DNA of 64,000 bases from Sphingopyxis witflariensis (GTDB taxonomy: Bacteria; Pseudomonadota; Alphaproteobacteria; Sphingomonadales; Sphingomonadaceae). The position numbers and the translations under genes are program-made. Under the pieces are notes generated by a model. That model searched no databases. It saw nothing but the letters and a program-made list of their open reading frames with translations, and was not told the origin of the DNA. The stretch covers positions 1 to 64,000 of the forward strand of contig NZ_NISJ01000015.1 of the NCBI RefSeq assembly GCF_002205635.1, written 5' to 3'. Below, piece after piece: positions 52,806 through 62,786 of the stretch (position 1 is its first letter; every line of letters begins with the position of its first letter).

Positions 52806-53906
52806 ATGGCCCGGCCGCAACCCCTGATTTCGGATCCCGCGCGATCGACGCGCACGATTCGGGTCATGTTGGTCGATGACAGTCTGGTCGTGCGCAGCAT
52901 TCTCGAACGCATCGTCGACCAGCATCCGGCACTGAAAATCTGTGCCTCGGTCGCCTCGGCGCATGACGCGCTGGCCTATCTGGCCTGCGAATCGGTTGAT
53001 GTCGTCATTCTCGATATCGAAATGCCGGGGATGAACGGCATCGACGCACTGCCGCATATATTGGAGCGCGCCGCGAAAGCGCGCGTGCTGATCCTGTCGT
53101 CCAACTGCGTCGAGGGCGGCCCGGCAGCGATCGAGGCGCTGTCACTGGGTGCCAGCGATACGCTCGCCAAGCCGGGGCGCGGCAGTTTCTCCGGCCGTTT
53201 CGCCGAAGTGTTGACCGAACGCATCCTGGCGCTGGGTGACCAGCCGCCGCTTCCGGCAACCGTCCGCTCCGTACAGCGCCCGGTCTCGGTGCCGGTCGCG
53301 GTGGTGATCGAAACGGACCAGCCAATTGAATGTATCGCGGTCGCGGCATCGACCGGCGGCATTCCGGCTTTCGCCAATTTCCTCGCTCATCTCGACCCAC
53401 GCATCACCGCGCCCATACTGCTGACACAGCATCTGCCCGACGCGTTCATGGAATTTTACGCAAAGCAGATTGCGACGATGACCAACCGGCAGGTCCATGT
53501 TGCCGAAGCTGGCATGGCGGTCGAACGCGGTCATATCTATCTGGCGCCGGGGGATGCGCATCTGATGGTGGTCGCCAATGGCAGCCGCCGCGACATCCTG
53601 CTCGATCGCCACCCGGTCGAAAATGGCTGTTGCCCCTCGGCCGATCCGATGATCGGCGCGGTGGCCGATGTTTACGGCAGGCGCGGCGTCGCCGTGATCC
53701 TCAGCGGCATGGGCCGCGACGGGGTGCTGGGGGCGGCGCGATTGAAGTCTGTCGGCGGCACCATCTTTGCCCAGGCGCCCGAAAGCTGTGTCGTCTGGGG
53801 CATGCCGGGAGCCGTCGCCAAGGCCGGGCTCGCCGTCGCGACGCTCGACCCCGATGCGATCGCGCTGATGCTCGGCCGCTTCCTGCCCGGACGCCGCAAG
53901 CCATGA
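52806..53906 (+). CDS. cheB: Chemotaxis methylesterase/glutaminase CheB
   Basis: A 366-residue protein: receiver domain (residues 18-135; VMLVDDSLVVRSILERIV, VVILDIEMPGMNGID) and methylesterase domain. The catalytic Ser is in AVAASTGGIPAF, the His in LLTQHLPDAFM and the Asp in LSGMGRDGVLG. It removes methyl groups from chemoreceptors. Its stop overlaps the cheR start. Confidence 0.94.
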   Translation: MARPQPLISDPARSTRTIRVMLVDDSLVVRSILERIVDQHPALKICASVASAHDALAYLACESVDVVILDIEMPGMNGIDALPHILERAAKARVLILSSNCVEGGPAAIEALSLGASDTLAKPGRGSFSGRFAEVLTERILALGDQPPLPATVRSVQRPVSVPVAVVIETDQPIECIAVAASTGGIPAFANFLAHLDPRITAPILLTQHLPDAFMEFYAKQIATMTNRQVHVAEAGMAVERGHIYLAPGDAHLMVVANGSRRDILLDRHPVENGCCPSADPMIGAVADVYGRRGVAVILSGMGRDGVLGAARLKSVGGTIFAQAPESCVVWGMPGAVAKAGLAVATLDPDAIALMLGRFLPGRRKP

Positions 53907-54760
53907 TGGGCGGGACGGCCAGCGAATCGGTCTACCGTATCCTGATGGGAGTGCTCGAATCGCGAACCGGCCAAACCCTGTCGCCGAACCGCATCTGGCG
54001 CATCGAAATGTCGCTGAAACCGGTCATGCAGCGCCATGGCATCGCCGATCTCGACGCACTTGTCGCCGCACTGGTGATGTCGAACAGCCGACAATTGCTC
54101 GACGATACGGTCGATGCAATGCTGAACAACGAGACATTTTTTTACCGGGAACACAGTGTGTTCGACGACATTGCCGAGACGGCGCTTGAGAAAATCCGGG
54201 CCATCAATGCCGACAGGCGGCGTGTGACGGTCTGGCATTGCGGCGTGTCGACGGGGCAGGAGGCCTATTCGCTGGCGATGCTGATCGCCGAACAGGGCGA
54301 CAAATGGGCGGGCTGGCAGGTCGATATCGTCGGCACCGACGTCAGCTGTCACGCGATCGGCCGCGCGCGCATCGGGCTTTACAGCCAGTTCGAAATCCAG
54401 CGCGGCCTGCCGGTACAGCGCATGGTACGCTGGTTCGACCAGACCGAAACCGGGTGGCTGGCCAAGGCGGATTTGCGGCGCCGGATCGATTTTTCGGTGC
54501 AGAATATGCTCACCGACCGGCCGCCGCTGGCGCGCTCTGCCGACCTGATCTTCTGCCGCAACCTGCTGCTCTATTTCTCGGCGCCGATGCGGCAAAAGGC
54601 CTTTGCCCGGTTGCGTGCGATGGCTGCGCCGCAAAGTTTCCTCGTACTCGGGGCAGGGGAAACGGTGCTGGGGCAAACTGACCAGTTCGTTGCCAGCCCG
54701 CGGCTGCGGGGGCTGTACGAGCCCGCCGACCAGCAGGTGCGCCGCGCTGCGGCGGCCTGA
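53903..54760 (+). CDS. cheR: Chemotaxis receptor methyltransferase CheR
   Basis: A 285-residue enzyme that methylates glutamates of chemoreceptors with S-adenosylmethionine. Motifs: NNETFFYREHSVFDD, HCGVSTGQEAYSLAMLI (SAM loop) and ADLIFCRNLLLYFS. ATG at 53903 overlaps the cheB stop; a second ATG follows directly. It completes a cheAWYBR set without receptors or flagellar genes in the window. Confidence 0.94.
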   Translation: MMGGTASESVYRILMGVLESRTGQTLSPNRIWRIEMSLKPVMQRHGIADLDALVAALVMSNSRQLLDDTVDAMLNNETFFYREHSVFDDIAETALEKIRAINADRRRVTVWHCGVSTGQEAYSLAMLIAEQGDKWAGWQVDIVGTDVSCHAIGRARIGLYSQFEIQRGLPVQRMVRWFDQTETGWLAKADLRRRIDFSVQNMLTDRPPLARSADLIFCRNLLLYFSAPMRQKAFARLRAMAAPQSFLVLGAGETVLGQTDQFVASPRLRGLYEPADQQVRRAAAA

Positions 54761-54838
54761 GCTTGCAATTTTCCCGGCGCTGGCGCAGGTCAGGCCTCTT
54801 CCCGCACCGGGGCGGGGCAAATATGGGTCGCGAACCGC

Positions 54839-55528
54839 ATGAGCGATTTTATCGAGCGCTGGTCACCGAATTTCGACGAGCGCGGACTGCCCATTTCGAT
54901 GATCGTGCTTCATTATACCGGTATGAAGACCGGCGCCGAAGCCATTGATCGGCTTGCCGATCCCGATGCAAAAGTGTCGGCGCATTATGTCGTCAGCGAG
55001 GACGGCCAGATCATCCATATGGTGGCGGAGGAAAAGCGCGCCTGGCACGCCGGCAAGTCGCACTGGCGCGGCATCAGCGACATCAACTCGGCCAGCGTCG
55101 GGATCGAGATTATCAATCCGGGACATGAATGGGGCTATGTGCCCTTTCCCGATCCACAGGTCTCGTCGGTCGTCCGCCTCGTCCACCAGATCAAGGATCG
55201 CCACGCAATCACGCGCGGCAATGTCGTCGGCCATTCGGACATCGCGCCGACGCGCAAACAGGATCCGGGCGAGCTGTTCCCGTGGGAGGAGCTGGCGCGC
55301 CGGCGTCTTGCGCTGCCGCGACCGACCAAGAAGCTTACCGATCCTTTGTGGACCGACGCGGGCTTTCTGCTGGCCCTCGAACGCTTTGGCTATGATGTGA
55401 CCGACGGCTTTGCCGCGACGGTCGCCTTTCAGCGCCGCTTTCGAACCGAACTCATCGACGGTACGGTCGATGGCGAGTGCCGTGCGATCCTGCTGGCGCT
55501 GTTGCTGCCCCAGCCCGAGGGCAACTGA
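54839..55528 (+). CDS. N-acetylmuramoyl-L-alanine amidase (AmpD-like)
   Basis: A 229-residue amidase_2 domain protein. Zinc ligands can be placed in MIVLHYTG (His), GHSDIAPTRKQDPG (His and Asp/Cys position held by Asp) with SVGIEIIN (Glu). A short C-terminal peptidoglycan-binding-like helix bundle follows (FGYDVTDGFAATVAFQRRF). No signal peptide is seen, so it acts in the cytoplasm on recycled anhydro-muropeptides. Confidence 0.88.
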   Translation: MSDFIERWSPNFDERGLPISMIVLHYTGMKTGAEAIDRLADPDAKVSAHYVVSEDGQIIHMVAEEKRAWHAGKSHWRGISDINSASVGIEIINPGHEWGYVPFPDPQVSSVVRLVHQIKDRHAITRGNVVGHSDIAPTRKQDPGELFPWEELARRRLALPRPTKKLTDPLWTDAGFLLALERFGYDVTDGFAATVAFQRRFRTELIDGTVDGECRAILLALLLPQPEGN

Positions 55529-55581
55529 CGCCCTTCTCATTTCCGTTGGTACGGTCGTCACTTTGGCCTATAACGGTCGCG

Positions 55582-55972
55582 CCAGAGGGTCGGGCGATCG
55601 CCGCTGGTGGGGTATCCCGCCGGGGGAGGAAAGTCCGGGCTCCACGGAAACCACGGTGCCGGATAACGTCCGGCGGTTCGCGCGTTCGTGCGGATTAGGG
55701 AAAGTGCCACAGAGAGTAGATCGCCAAAGGCTTCGGCCCGGCGAAAGGTGAAAGGGTGCGGTAAGAGCGCACCGCGCGGCTGGTAACAGGCGCGGCACGG
55801 CAAACCCCACCGGGAGCAAGGTCGAATAGGGACGGTACGGAGCAATCCAGGGTCGGTTCCGGCCCAGCCGTCCGGGTTGACTGCTTGAGCGTTCGGGTAA
55901 CCGTTCGCCTAGAGGAATGATCGCCCATCCCCTGCAAAGGGGTGGACAGAACCCGGCTTACAGACCCTCTGG
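55582..55972 (+). ncRNA. rnpB: RNase P RNA (bacterial type A)
   Basis: The ends CCAGAGGGTC and GACCCTCTGG form helix P1. Inside, GAGGAAAGTCCGGGCTCCAC near 55625 and ACAGAACCCGGCTTACAGAC at the 3' side are the universal RNase P core sequences, and AGGGTGCGGTAAGAGCGCACC is P9/P10-like. It matures tRNA 5' ends. Confidence 0.95.
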
Positions 55973-56054
55973 CAATATTCTCCCCAAACGCATCCGCGGG
56001 AACCGCCCGCGGGCGAGCCGCGTTCTACAAGGACAGTCACAAGGGAGGCGAACC

Positions 56055-56210
56055 ATGAAGATCGTCGATGAGCATGTCGAAATGAGCGACGAAGAGGCGA
56101 GCGGCGGCGTAAAAGGGCATAATGTCCGCTATGTCCTCGCGATCTCGCTGATCGGGGCGGTAATCGTCATGTCGGCCGCCTGGATCATCCCCGCGCTTCT
56201 CGCCAAATAG
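56055..56210 (+). CDS. Small single-span membrane protein (hypothetical)
   Basis: 51 residues from ATG 56055, with GGGAGG before it. An acidic start (MKIVDEHVEMSDEEASGGVK) leads into one hydrophobic segment YVLAISLIGAVIVMSAAWII near the C-terminus. It follows rnpB by 82 bases. Function unknown. Confidence 0.65.
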   Translation: MKIVDEHVEMSDEEASGGVKGHNVRYVLAISLIGAVIVMSAAWIIPALLAK

Positions 56211-56224
56211 ACGAGGCGGGGCGC

Positions 56225-56881
56225 TTATTTGCCCTCCATGATGAGGTTCAGCTCGTCCTCGGGGTTGGGAGTGTTTTCCATATAGAAGGTGCTGGCTGGC
56301 CGCCGTGCGCGCTTTGCGCCGACCTTGTCATACCCGCGATCGCTGTCGTCCGGCGCGACCTTCAGTTGCGCCGTGATGATATCGCCGGTCAGCAGGTTCC
56401 AGCTCATCTCGGCGCCATCATGCGCATAGGTACGGCTATAGGCGGTCGCGTCGAGGCCGATCAGGCGCAGTTTCGGTGCGGTGGCTTCACCGCGAAAGCG
56501 ATAGGTGGTCGATGTCGCGCTCGTACCGCCGGTCAAATCCCGGATGACCAGCACCCCCTTGTCGATCGACAGTTCGGCTGGCCCCAGCGCCCCGGGCAGC
56601 AGGTTGAATTTCCCGGCGGCGACATGGCTGATGCGGGCGGCATTGCGTGCGGTGAAAAAGACCCGAACGGTCCTGTCATCATCCTTTACCGATACCAGCA
56701 CGGCGTCGAGGTCGCCGTCGCCGTTGAGATCGCCATCGACCCGCGCCTCAACCTCTTCGCCCGGCGCCAGCAGGCGGCGTAATTCGGCGTCGCTCATCGC
56801 TGAAGCAGCAGGGTGCGTCGATGCGGCATGGGCTGCGCCCGACGCCAGCATGATCGCAAGAAAAACCAGGCTTCGTTCCAT
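56225..56881 (-). CDS. Secreted protein with an FG-GAP/EF-hand-like calcium loop (hypothetical)
   Basis: A 218-residue protein with signal peptide (SLVFLAIMLASGAAHA). DGDLNGDGDLDAVLV near residues 49-63 is a calcium-binding loop of the dockerin/VCBS type. The rest (RDLTGGTSATSTTYRFRGEA) is beta-rich. No family is assigned; it is probably periplasmic. Confidence 0.65.
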   Translation of the reverse strand: MERSLVFLAIMLASGAAHAASTHPAASAMSDAELRRLLAPGEEVEARVDGDLNGDGDLDAVLVSVKDDDRTVRVFFTARNAARISHVAAGKFNLLPGALGPAELSIDKGVLVIRDLTGGTSATSTTYRFRGEATAPKLRLIGLDATAYSRTYAHDGAEMSWNLLTGDIITAQLKVAPDDSDRGYDKVGAKRARRPASTFYMENTPNPEDELNLIMEGK

Positions 56882-57016
56882 GGCACCCCTCCTTTGGCCG
56901 AATCCAAGTGTTTTGCTTCTATCCGGACGTCATGCCCGACATTGTGATGGCGATCACAGGGCAAAATGCGCTTTCCTACATTCGGCCGCTGACCTACCGT
57001 TGCTGCGGGGGACAGG

Positions 57017-58792
57017 ATGATGGCGCGAATATGCGATTTCAGAATGAAGTTGCGCAGATTTCTGCGAATCTTCAACGCGCGCCGGATCGGGATTTCCGCG
57101 GCGACGACGCTCGCTGCGCTGGCTATGGCCCCTATGGCGCAGGCTCAATCGGCGGCCATTTGCGGTACCGCGCCGCTCACGGGCGACCGGGTCGCGCTGC
57201 TCATTGGCAACAGCGCCTATAATGACTGGGAATGGCCGTCGCTGAAGAACGCGGTCAACGATATCGATTTCGTTTGCGACGCCTTTGCCCGCGCCGGAAT
57301 CGCGCCGCGGATCGTCCGCAACGCCGACAAAGGCACGCTCGATGCCGAACTGGCGCGCTTCGCCGCCGAGGCGAAGGGCGCGAAGTCGGTGCTGATCTAT
57401 TATGCCGGACATGGTTTCGAATATGGCGGGCGCAACTGGCTGGTGCCGATGGACGCGCCGCCGGCGACGCGCCGTGCCGATGTCGAAAAACGCTTTCTAT
57501 CGATCGAGGCGCTGGTGAAGCATGTCGTCCCGGCCGGTGCCTTTACCCTGTTGTTCGTCGATGCGTGCCGCACCGCCGAGCCGGTGGTGCGGGTCGAAGA
57601 TGCGGATGTCAAAAGCGGGGAGGCGGGCTCGGCGCCGCTCGGCTTGCTCGATATCGGGCAGGGTGCGGTTTTCTATTCGACGGCAAAGGGGCGTCCTGCG
57701 CTTGATTTCGCGCCGGTCGGATCGCCCGTCAGCCCCTTCGCCGCCGCGGTGGTCAAGGAACTGGCGATCCCGGGGCTCGAAATTTCGGATTATTTCAAGG
57801 TCGTGTCGCGCGAGGTCTATAAACGGACCTATGGCATGGAGCTGGGGCCGCAACAGCCCTTCCACTATGGCAGCTGGTTCGACGATTATTATCTCGTCGC
57901 GCCGCCCGAAATTCCGGCCGTGCGTACGGACAACGCCGATGCGGTGGCTCCGATGACAACATCTGCCGCCTCCGCCACAGCGGCGACGCGTGGCGCGGTC
58001 AAACCCGCAGCCGATCCGCTGGCGGATGTTTCGCTCGACCGGCTGGCGATAGAGGATGAACCGATCCTCGTCGCCGATATATTGTCGCGCCACGCGGCGG
58101 CGGAACTGGTGGCGCTGGCCGATGGCGGCCATCCGCTCGCGCAGCATCTCGCGGGCTATATGTTTTCGCTAGGCGTCGGGGTGAAGAAGGATGTGCCGCG
58201 TGCCCGCGCCTATCTCGAGCAATCGGCGGCGCAGGGCTTTGCTGCGGGGCAGCAGGAACTGGCCTATCTGCTCCTGGAAACCGATCCGACGCCCGAGAAT
58301 GTGAAGCGCGCCTTCGATCTTTTTACCGCGGCGTCAAATGCCGGCTTTTCGAAGGCGAAGACGCATCTGGCCTATCGACTGGCGGCGGGCACATTCGGCA
58401 CGCCCGACTTCGTCCGTTCGCAGGCACTCTATATGGAGGCGGCGGAAAAGGGGCATCCCGCAGCAATGTTCGCGCTCACCTATTTCCCCGGTACGCGCGC
58501 CGCCAATCTGGCACGGCTGCGCAGCATCGCCGATGGCGGCAACCCCGAAGGCAATCATTGGCTGTGCGAAGCCCATTTTGCCGACAAGACGCTGGCGGTC
58601 GCGATCGAGGATTGTGGCATCGCGGCGCGCGCGGGCTTTGCAGGATCGCGGGCGATCCTCGCCGACGCCTATGTCAAGGGAGTGGGGGTGGCAGCCGATC
58701 CGAAGGAAGCGGTTCATTGGGCGAAACTGGCGCGTGATCTGCCCGAATTGCGCAAGGATCAGCGCGACCTCATCGCCGGGATAGGGGAGTAA
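57017..58792 (+). CDS. Secreted caspase-family protease with Sel1 repeats
   Basis: A 591-residue protein. After a signal segment (IGISAATTLAALAMAPMAQAQ), a caspase (peptidase C14) domain spans about residues 55-290. It starts VALLIGNSAYNDWEWPSLKN, and the catalytic dyad is His132 (YYAGHGFEYGG) and Cys184 (FVDACRTAEP). The C-terminal half consists of Sel1-like repeats (HPLAQHLAGYMFSLGVGVKK, FAAGQQELAYLLLETDPTPE), which bind other proteins. Similar caspase-Sel1 proteins occur in alphaproteobacteria; the target is unknown. Confidence 0.88.
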   Translation: MMARICDFRMKLRRFLRIFNARRIGISAATTLAALAMAPMAQAQSAAICGTAPLTGDRVALLIGNSAYNDWEWPSLKNAVNDIDFVCDAFARAGIAPRIVRNADKGTLDAELARFAAEAKGAKSVLIYYAGHGFEYGGRNWLVPMDAPPATRRADVEKRFLSIEALVKHVVPAGAFTLLFVDACRTAEPVVRVEDADVKSGEAGSAPLGLLDIGQGAVFYSTAKGRPALDFAPVGSPVSPFAAAVVKELAIPGLEISDYFKVVSREVYKRTYGMELGPQQPFHYGSWFDDYYLVAPPEIPAVRTDNADAVAPMTTSAASATAATRGAVKPAADPLADVSLDRLAIEDEPILVADILSRHAAAELVALADGGHPLAQHLAGYMFSLGVGVKKDVPRARAYLEQSAAQGFAAGQQELAYLLLETDPTPENVKRAFDLFTAASNAGFSKAKTHLAYRLAAGTFGTPDFVRSQALYMEAAEKGHPAAMFALTYFPGTRAANLARLRSIADGGNPEGNHWLCEAHFADKTLAVAIEDCGIAARAGFAGSRAILADAYVKGVGVAADPKEAVHWAKLARDLPELRKDQRDLIAGIGE

Positions 58793-58795
58793 CGA

Positions 58796-59278
58796 TCAGG
58801 GGTAGCTGACCGCCATCACTTCCCATTCCTTGGGCCCCGCGGGCAAGTGGACGGTGCGCAGGTCACCTACCGCTGCGCCGCGCAGCGAACGGGCGAGCGG
58901 GCTGTTCCAGCCGATGCGGCCAGTGCCGGCGTCGGCCTCGTCATCGCCGACCAATGTGACGGTGCGCCGCGCATCGTCGTCGTCGGCAAGTTCGATAGTG
59001 GCGCCGAACCAGATCCGGTCCTTGTCGGGCTGTTCGGCCGGATCGACAACACGCGCCGCCTTCATCCGCCGCGCAAGGAACGTCAGCCGCCGGTCGATCT
59101 CGCGCAATCGCTTGCGGCCATAGATATAGTCGCCATTCTCGCTGCGGTCGCCATTGCCCGCGGCCCAGCTGATCACCTCGACCAGCTTTGGCCGCTCGTC
59201 GCCGAACAGCAGATCATATTCGGCGCGCAGCGCGGCGAAGCCCGCCGGGCTGATGATGTTCGTCTTTTCCCCTGCCAT
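58796..59278 (-). CDS. greB: Transcription elongation factor GreB
   Basis: A 160-residue protein. The coiled-coil tip GDRSENGDYIYGRKRLREID carries the acidic residues that reactivate backtracked RNA polymerase, and the ENGDYIYGRKRLREID form is that of GreB. The C-terminal FKBP-like domain includes GWNSPLARSLRGAAVGD. It ends four bases from the convergent caspase gene. Confidence 0.93.
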   Translation of the reverse strand: MAGEKTNIISPAGFAALRAEYDLLFGDERPKLVEVISWAAGNGDRSENGDYIYGRKRLREIDRRLTFLARRMKAARVVDPAEQPDKDRIWFGATIELADDDDARRTVTLVGDDEADAGTGRIGWNSPLARSLRGAAVGDLRTVHLPAGPKEWEVMAVSYP

Positions 59279-59283
59279 GCTGG

Positions 59284-61305
59284 TCAGCCGGGGGTGCGCT
59301 TGCCGAGGTAGAAGCTGAGCGGCGCCTGCGACCGCGCCCCGCCGCCGTCGCGAAGGGTGTCGTAAACGACCGCGTTTTCGAGCACGCGCTGGACGTAATT
59401 CTTCGTCTCGAAAATCGGGATCGCCTCGATCCAGTCAAGCATCTCGATCCCGCCGCTGCGCGGGTCGCCATTGGCACGAAGCCATTTGTTCACATTGCCG
59501 GGTCCGGCATTATAGGCGGCGACCGCGAGCGGATAGCTGCCGCCGAAATAGCGCAGCATCTGCTGAAAATAGGTCGATCCCAGCATCATGTTGTAATTGG
59601 TGTCGGTGGTCAGCGACCCGGCGTCATAGCTCAGCCCCAGCTTGCCCGCGACTTCGCGCGCCGTGCCGGGCATCAACTGCATCATTCCGCGCGCGCCGGC
59701 GTGGCTGATCGCGGCGCGGTCGAACTGGCTTTCCTGCCGCGTGATCGCGTGAATGAAGGTCCAGTTGCTTTCATGCCCGGCGGGGACACGGACGGTCGGA
59801 AAGCCCGACACTTCGACCGCGTCGAGGCTGTTCGCCTGCGCGCTGCGGCCGATCATCACGCCCAGGTCGGGACGGCCGATCTGTGTGGCAAGCTGTCCCG
59901 CGAGCACATGATCGGCGGGTGAGGTCGCCTTTTGCGCGAGCGCGCGCAGGAACAGCGACTGTTCGCGCCAAGCGCCGATTTCGCCCAGCGCGCGTGCCGC
60001 GCGGACCAGCCGGTCATCCTCGAATGCCCGCTTTTCATTGCTGCTGACCTGAATCTTCGGGGTTGCGGCCGGCTTGGGTTGCGGCCGGTTCAGCCGCTCG
60101 AGCGACAATTGGCCGTAAAATTGGTCATAATGCTGCGCGGCATCGGTGAAATGGGTGTTGGCGGTGTTGCGGTCGCTCGCCGCCAGGGCTGCGCGGCCTG
60201 CCCAGTAAAAACCCTTGGTGCGCGTCTGCGCCGAGCGTGCAGCTTCGCCATAGGTGTGGAACAGGCGCACCGCCTCGGCCGGGCGGCGGAGATCCTTATA
60301 TGCGAGCTGCCCCGCGAGCCAGGCGAGCGAAGTGTAATCGTCGCGCACGCTGAGTCCGGTTTCGCGGATGACGGTGCCGGATGGGAAGGCGTCGTCGAGC
60401 TGGCGCGCTATATTATAGGCGGTCTGCTTGTCGCCCGCGGCGTCGGCCTGGCGCGCGTTGGTGAGCAGGGTTTCCAGCCATTCTTCGGTATCGGTCGGCG
60501 CCTTGGCGAGCGAGCGCGGCCCGGCGAGCAGGGCGCGTGCTTCGCCGGTGCGGCCGGACTTGCGCAGCCATGTCGCCTTGTCGGTAATATAGCCGGCGTC
60601 GGAGCGGATCAGCGACGGATTGGCGCTTTCGACCGCCGACGCCTGCATCGCGGCATCCACTGCACCGCTGCGCATCGCTAGGCGTGCGGCAAAGACGCCG
60701 CGCTTGTCGGATGAAGTATAGGCGAGCTGACGGCTCGCGGCGGCGGTGGCGCCGGACCAGAGCAATCGGTCCATCCGCGCATCATGGTCGGCGAGGCTGA
60801 TCGCGCCGGGGAACAGGCTGAGCACCCGGTTTGTTTCGGCTTCGTCAAGCGTCCCGCCGGTCCAGGCGCGGCGCACGGCGGTATTGGCTTCGTCGCGGCG
60901 GCCACTGGCGTTGAGGGCGAGCGCATAGCGCAAATGCCCGCTCGCGGTCTGCGGCGGATAGGCCTGAAAATAGGCGAGGGTGCGCGCCGGGTCGAAGCTG
61001 TCGATCGCGATCGCCTTTTCTGCGCGGTTACGCATCTTGTCGGCGTCGGGCCAGCCCTTGTTGGTCATCAGGAATCGCGACAACTGGTCGAAGGATGCGC
61101 CGGTGTTCGCGGTCAGGCGGCGCCATTCCATCACCGCATCGCCGACCGAGCTGGTCGACGGCGGCGGACCCGATGAGGCCGCAAGCCCCATCTGGGCGCG
61201 ATACCACGCCATTTGCTCGGGGGTCAGTTCGCTCGCCGTTGCGGCGGTCGGGATGAGGAGGGCCGCGGCAAGCGCGAGGCGGGAAATGTGGGACAGCGAG
61301 ATCAT
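59284..61305 (-). CDS. Soluble lytic transglycosylase (Slt70-like)
   Basis: A 673-residue periplasmic enzyme with signal peptide (LALAAALLIPTAATAS). The long helical superhelix carries TPR-like repeats, and the SLT domain at the C-terminus contains TRQESQFDRAAISHAGARGM with the catalytic Glu, then MLGSTYFQQMLRYFGGSYPL and AYNAGPGNVNKWL. It cleaves peptidoglycan to anhydro-muropeptides. ATG 61305 was chosen because longer readings add no signal-like residues. Confidence 0.92.
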   Translation of the reverse strand: MISLSHISRLALAAALLIPTAATASELTPEQMAWYRAQMGLAASSGPPPSTSSVGDAVMEWRRLTANTGASFDQLSRFLMTNKGWPDADKMRNRAEKAIAIDSFDPARTLAYFQAYPPQTASGHLRYALALNASGRRDEANTAVRRAWTGGTLDEAETNRVLSLFPGAISLADHDARMDRLLWSGATAAASRQLAYTSSDKRGVFAARLAMRSGAVDAAMQASAVESANPSLIRSDAGYITDKATWLRKSGRTGEARALLAGPRSLAKAPTDTEEWLETLLTNARQADAAGDKQTAYNIARQLDDAFPSGTVIRETGLSVRDDYTSLAWLAGQLAYKDLRRPAEAVRLFHTYGEAARSAQTRTKGFYWAGRAALAASDRNTANTHFTDAAQHYDQFYGQLSLERLNRPQPKPAATPKIQVSSNEKRAFEDDRLVRAARALGEIGAWREQSLFLRALAQKATSPADHVLAGQLATQIGRPDLGVMIGRSAQANSLDAVEVSGFPTVRVPAGHESNWTFIHAITRQESQFDRAAISHAGARGMMQLMPGTAREVAGKLGLSYDAGSLTTDTNYNMMLGSTYFQQMLRYFGGSYPLAVAAYNAGPGNVNKWLRANGDPRSGGIEMLDWIEAIPIFETKNYVQRVLENAVVYDTLRDGGGARSQAPLSFYLGKRTPG

Positions 61306-61415
61306 AGCGGCCATGCTAGTGCCAAACTCCTTGCGGGTCGCTGAATAGGCGTCCATTAGCGGGCGCGCTCAGCCATCTTATCGGTTGCGGGCCGGTTTTT
61401 GTAAAGGAGTCCAGC

Positions 61416-62291
61416 ATGTTTTCGGGGTCGATTCCCGCCTTGGTGACGCCATTTCGCGACGGGGCGTTCGACGCTCCGGCGTTCAAACGGTTCGTCGATT
61501 GGCAGATCGGTGAAGGAACAAGCGCGCTGGTTCCGTGCGGCACGACCGGCGAAAGCGCGACGCTGGGCTTCGACGAGCATTATCAGGTGATCGATTGCTG
61601 CATTGAGGCTGCGGCGGGCCGCGTGCCGGTGATCGCTGGCTGCGGATCGAACGACACCGCGACCGCGGTCCGGCACATGCGCTATGCGCAGGCGGCGGGG
61701 GCCGCGGCGGCGCTTGTCGTCGCGCCTTACTACAACCGGCCGAGCCAGGATGGCATCCTTGCGCATTTCAAGGCGCTTGCCGACGCCAGCGACCTGCCGA
61801 TCGTCGTCTATAATGTTCCCGGCCGCACGGTCACCGACATCAGCACCGAAACGATGTGCAAGCTCGCTGAGATCGCGTCGGTCGTCGCGATCAAGGACGC
61901 CAGCGGCGATCTCGCCCGCGTAACGGCCCTTCGCGCCGGGGCGGGCCGGAATTTCTGCCAGCTGAGCGGCAATGACGATCTGTGGTTGCCGCACGCATCG
62001 CTAGGCGGCGTCGGCTGCATCTCGGTAACCGCCAATGTCGCGCCGCGTTTGTGTGCGGAGTTCGCCTCTGCCGTTGCCGCTGCCGACTGGGTGCGCGCGC
62101 TGACGCTGCACGAACGGCTGTTCGCGCTGCACAATGCGATGTTCTCCGACACCTCGCCCGCTCCGGTCAAATATGCGCTGTCGCGCGTACACGACTGGTT
62201 CGATCCCGAAGTTCGCCTGCCGATCATCCCGGCGAATGACGCCGGGCGTTCGGCCGTCGATGCTGCGCTGTCCGCAGCGGGCGTGCTATAG
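61416..62291 (+). CDS. dapA: 4-Hydroxy-tetrahydrodipicolinate synthase
   Basis: A 291-residue aldolase of lysine/diaminopimelate synthesis, condensing pyruvate with aspartate semialdehyde. PCGTTGESATL is the substrate-binding loop, YYNRPSQDGILAHFKA and YNVPGRT hold the catalytic Tyr and neighbours, and VVAIKDASGDL carries the Schiff-base Lys. Full length. Confidence 0.95.
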   Translation: MFSGSIPALVTPFRDGAFDAPAFKRFVDWQIGEGTSALVPCGTTGESATLGFDEHYQVIDCCIEAAAGRVPVIAGCGSNDTATAVRHMRYAQAAGAAAALVVAPYYNRPSQDGILAHFKALADASDLPIVVYNVPGRTVTDISTETMCKLAEIASVVAIKDASGDLARVTALRAGAGRNFCQLSGNDDLWLPHASLGGVGCISVTANVAPRLCAEFASAVAAADWVRALTLHERLFALHNAMFSDTSPAPVKYALSRVHDWFDPEVRLPIIPANDAGRSAVDAALSAAGVL

Positions 62292-62300
62292 GCTCGCGTC

Positions 62301-62786
62301 ATGGCCCGTCCCCAGTCCGCGCCCGAGTTCGACAAGAAGAAAGTCGTCGCCGAAAACCGGCGCGCACGCTTTGATTTTGCCATCGATCAGGTGTTCGAGG
62401 CGGGAATCGCGTTGCAGGGCACCGAGGTTAAGGCGCTACGTTTCGGCGAAGGGACGATCGCCGAAAGCTATGCCGAGGTGAAGGGGCATGAGGTGTGGCT
62501 GATCAACAGCAACATCCCCGAATTCAGCCACGGAAACCGGCATAATCATGAGCCGAAGCGGCCGCGCAAACTGTTGCTCAACGGGCGTGAAATCAACAAA
62601 ATGCACGCGGCGGTGGCGCGGCAGGGTATGACGCTGGTGCCCCTGTCGGTCTATTTCAACAGCCGCGGCCGCGCCAAGGTCGAACTGGCGATCGCCAAGG
62701 GCAAGAAAGCCCACGACAAACGCGAATCGATCAAAGAACGCGACTGGAAGCGCGACAAGCAGCGCTTGATGAAGGATCGCGGATGA
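62301..62786 (+). CDS. smpB: SsrA-binding protein SmpB
   Basis: A 161-residue tmRNA-binding protein of trans-translation. Motifs: [40 protein letters not shown], and a basic C-terminal tail ([20 protein letters not shown]) that enters the ribosomal mRNA channel. It lies nine bases after dapA, as in many alphaproteobacteria. Confidence 0.96.
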   Translation: MARPQSAPEFDKKKVVAENRRARFDFAIDQVFEAGIALQGTEVKALRFGEGTIAESYAEVKGHEVWLINSNIPEFSHGNRHNHEPKRPRKLLLNGREINKMHAAVARQGMTLVPLSVYFNSRGRAKVELAIAKGKKAHDKRESIKERDWKRDKQRLMKDRG

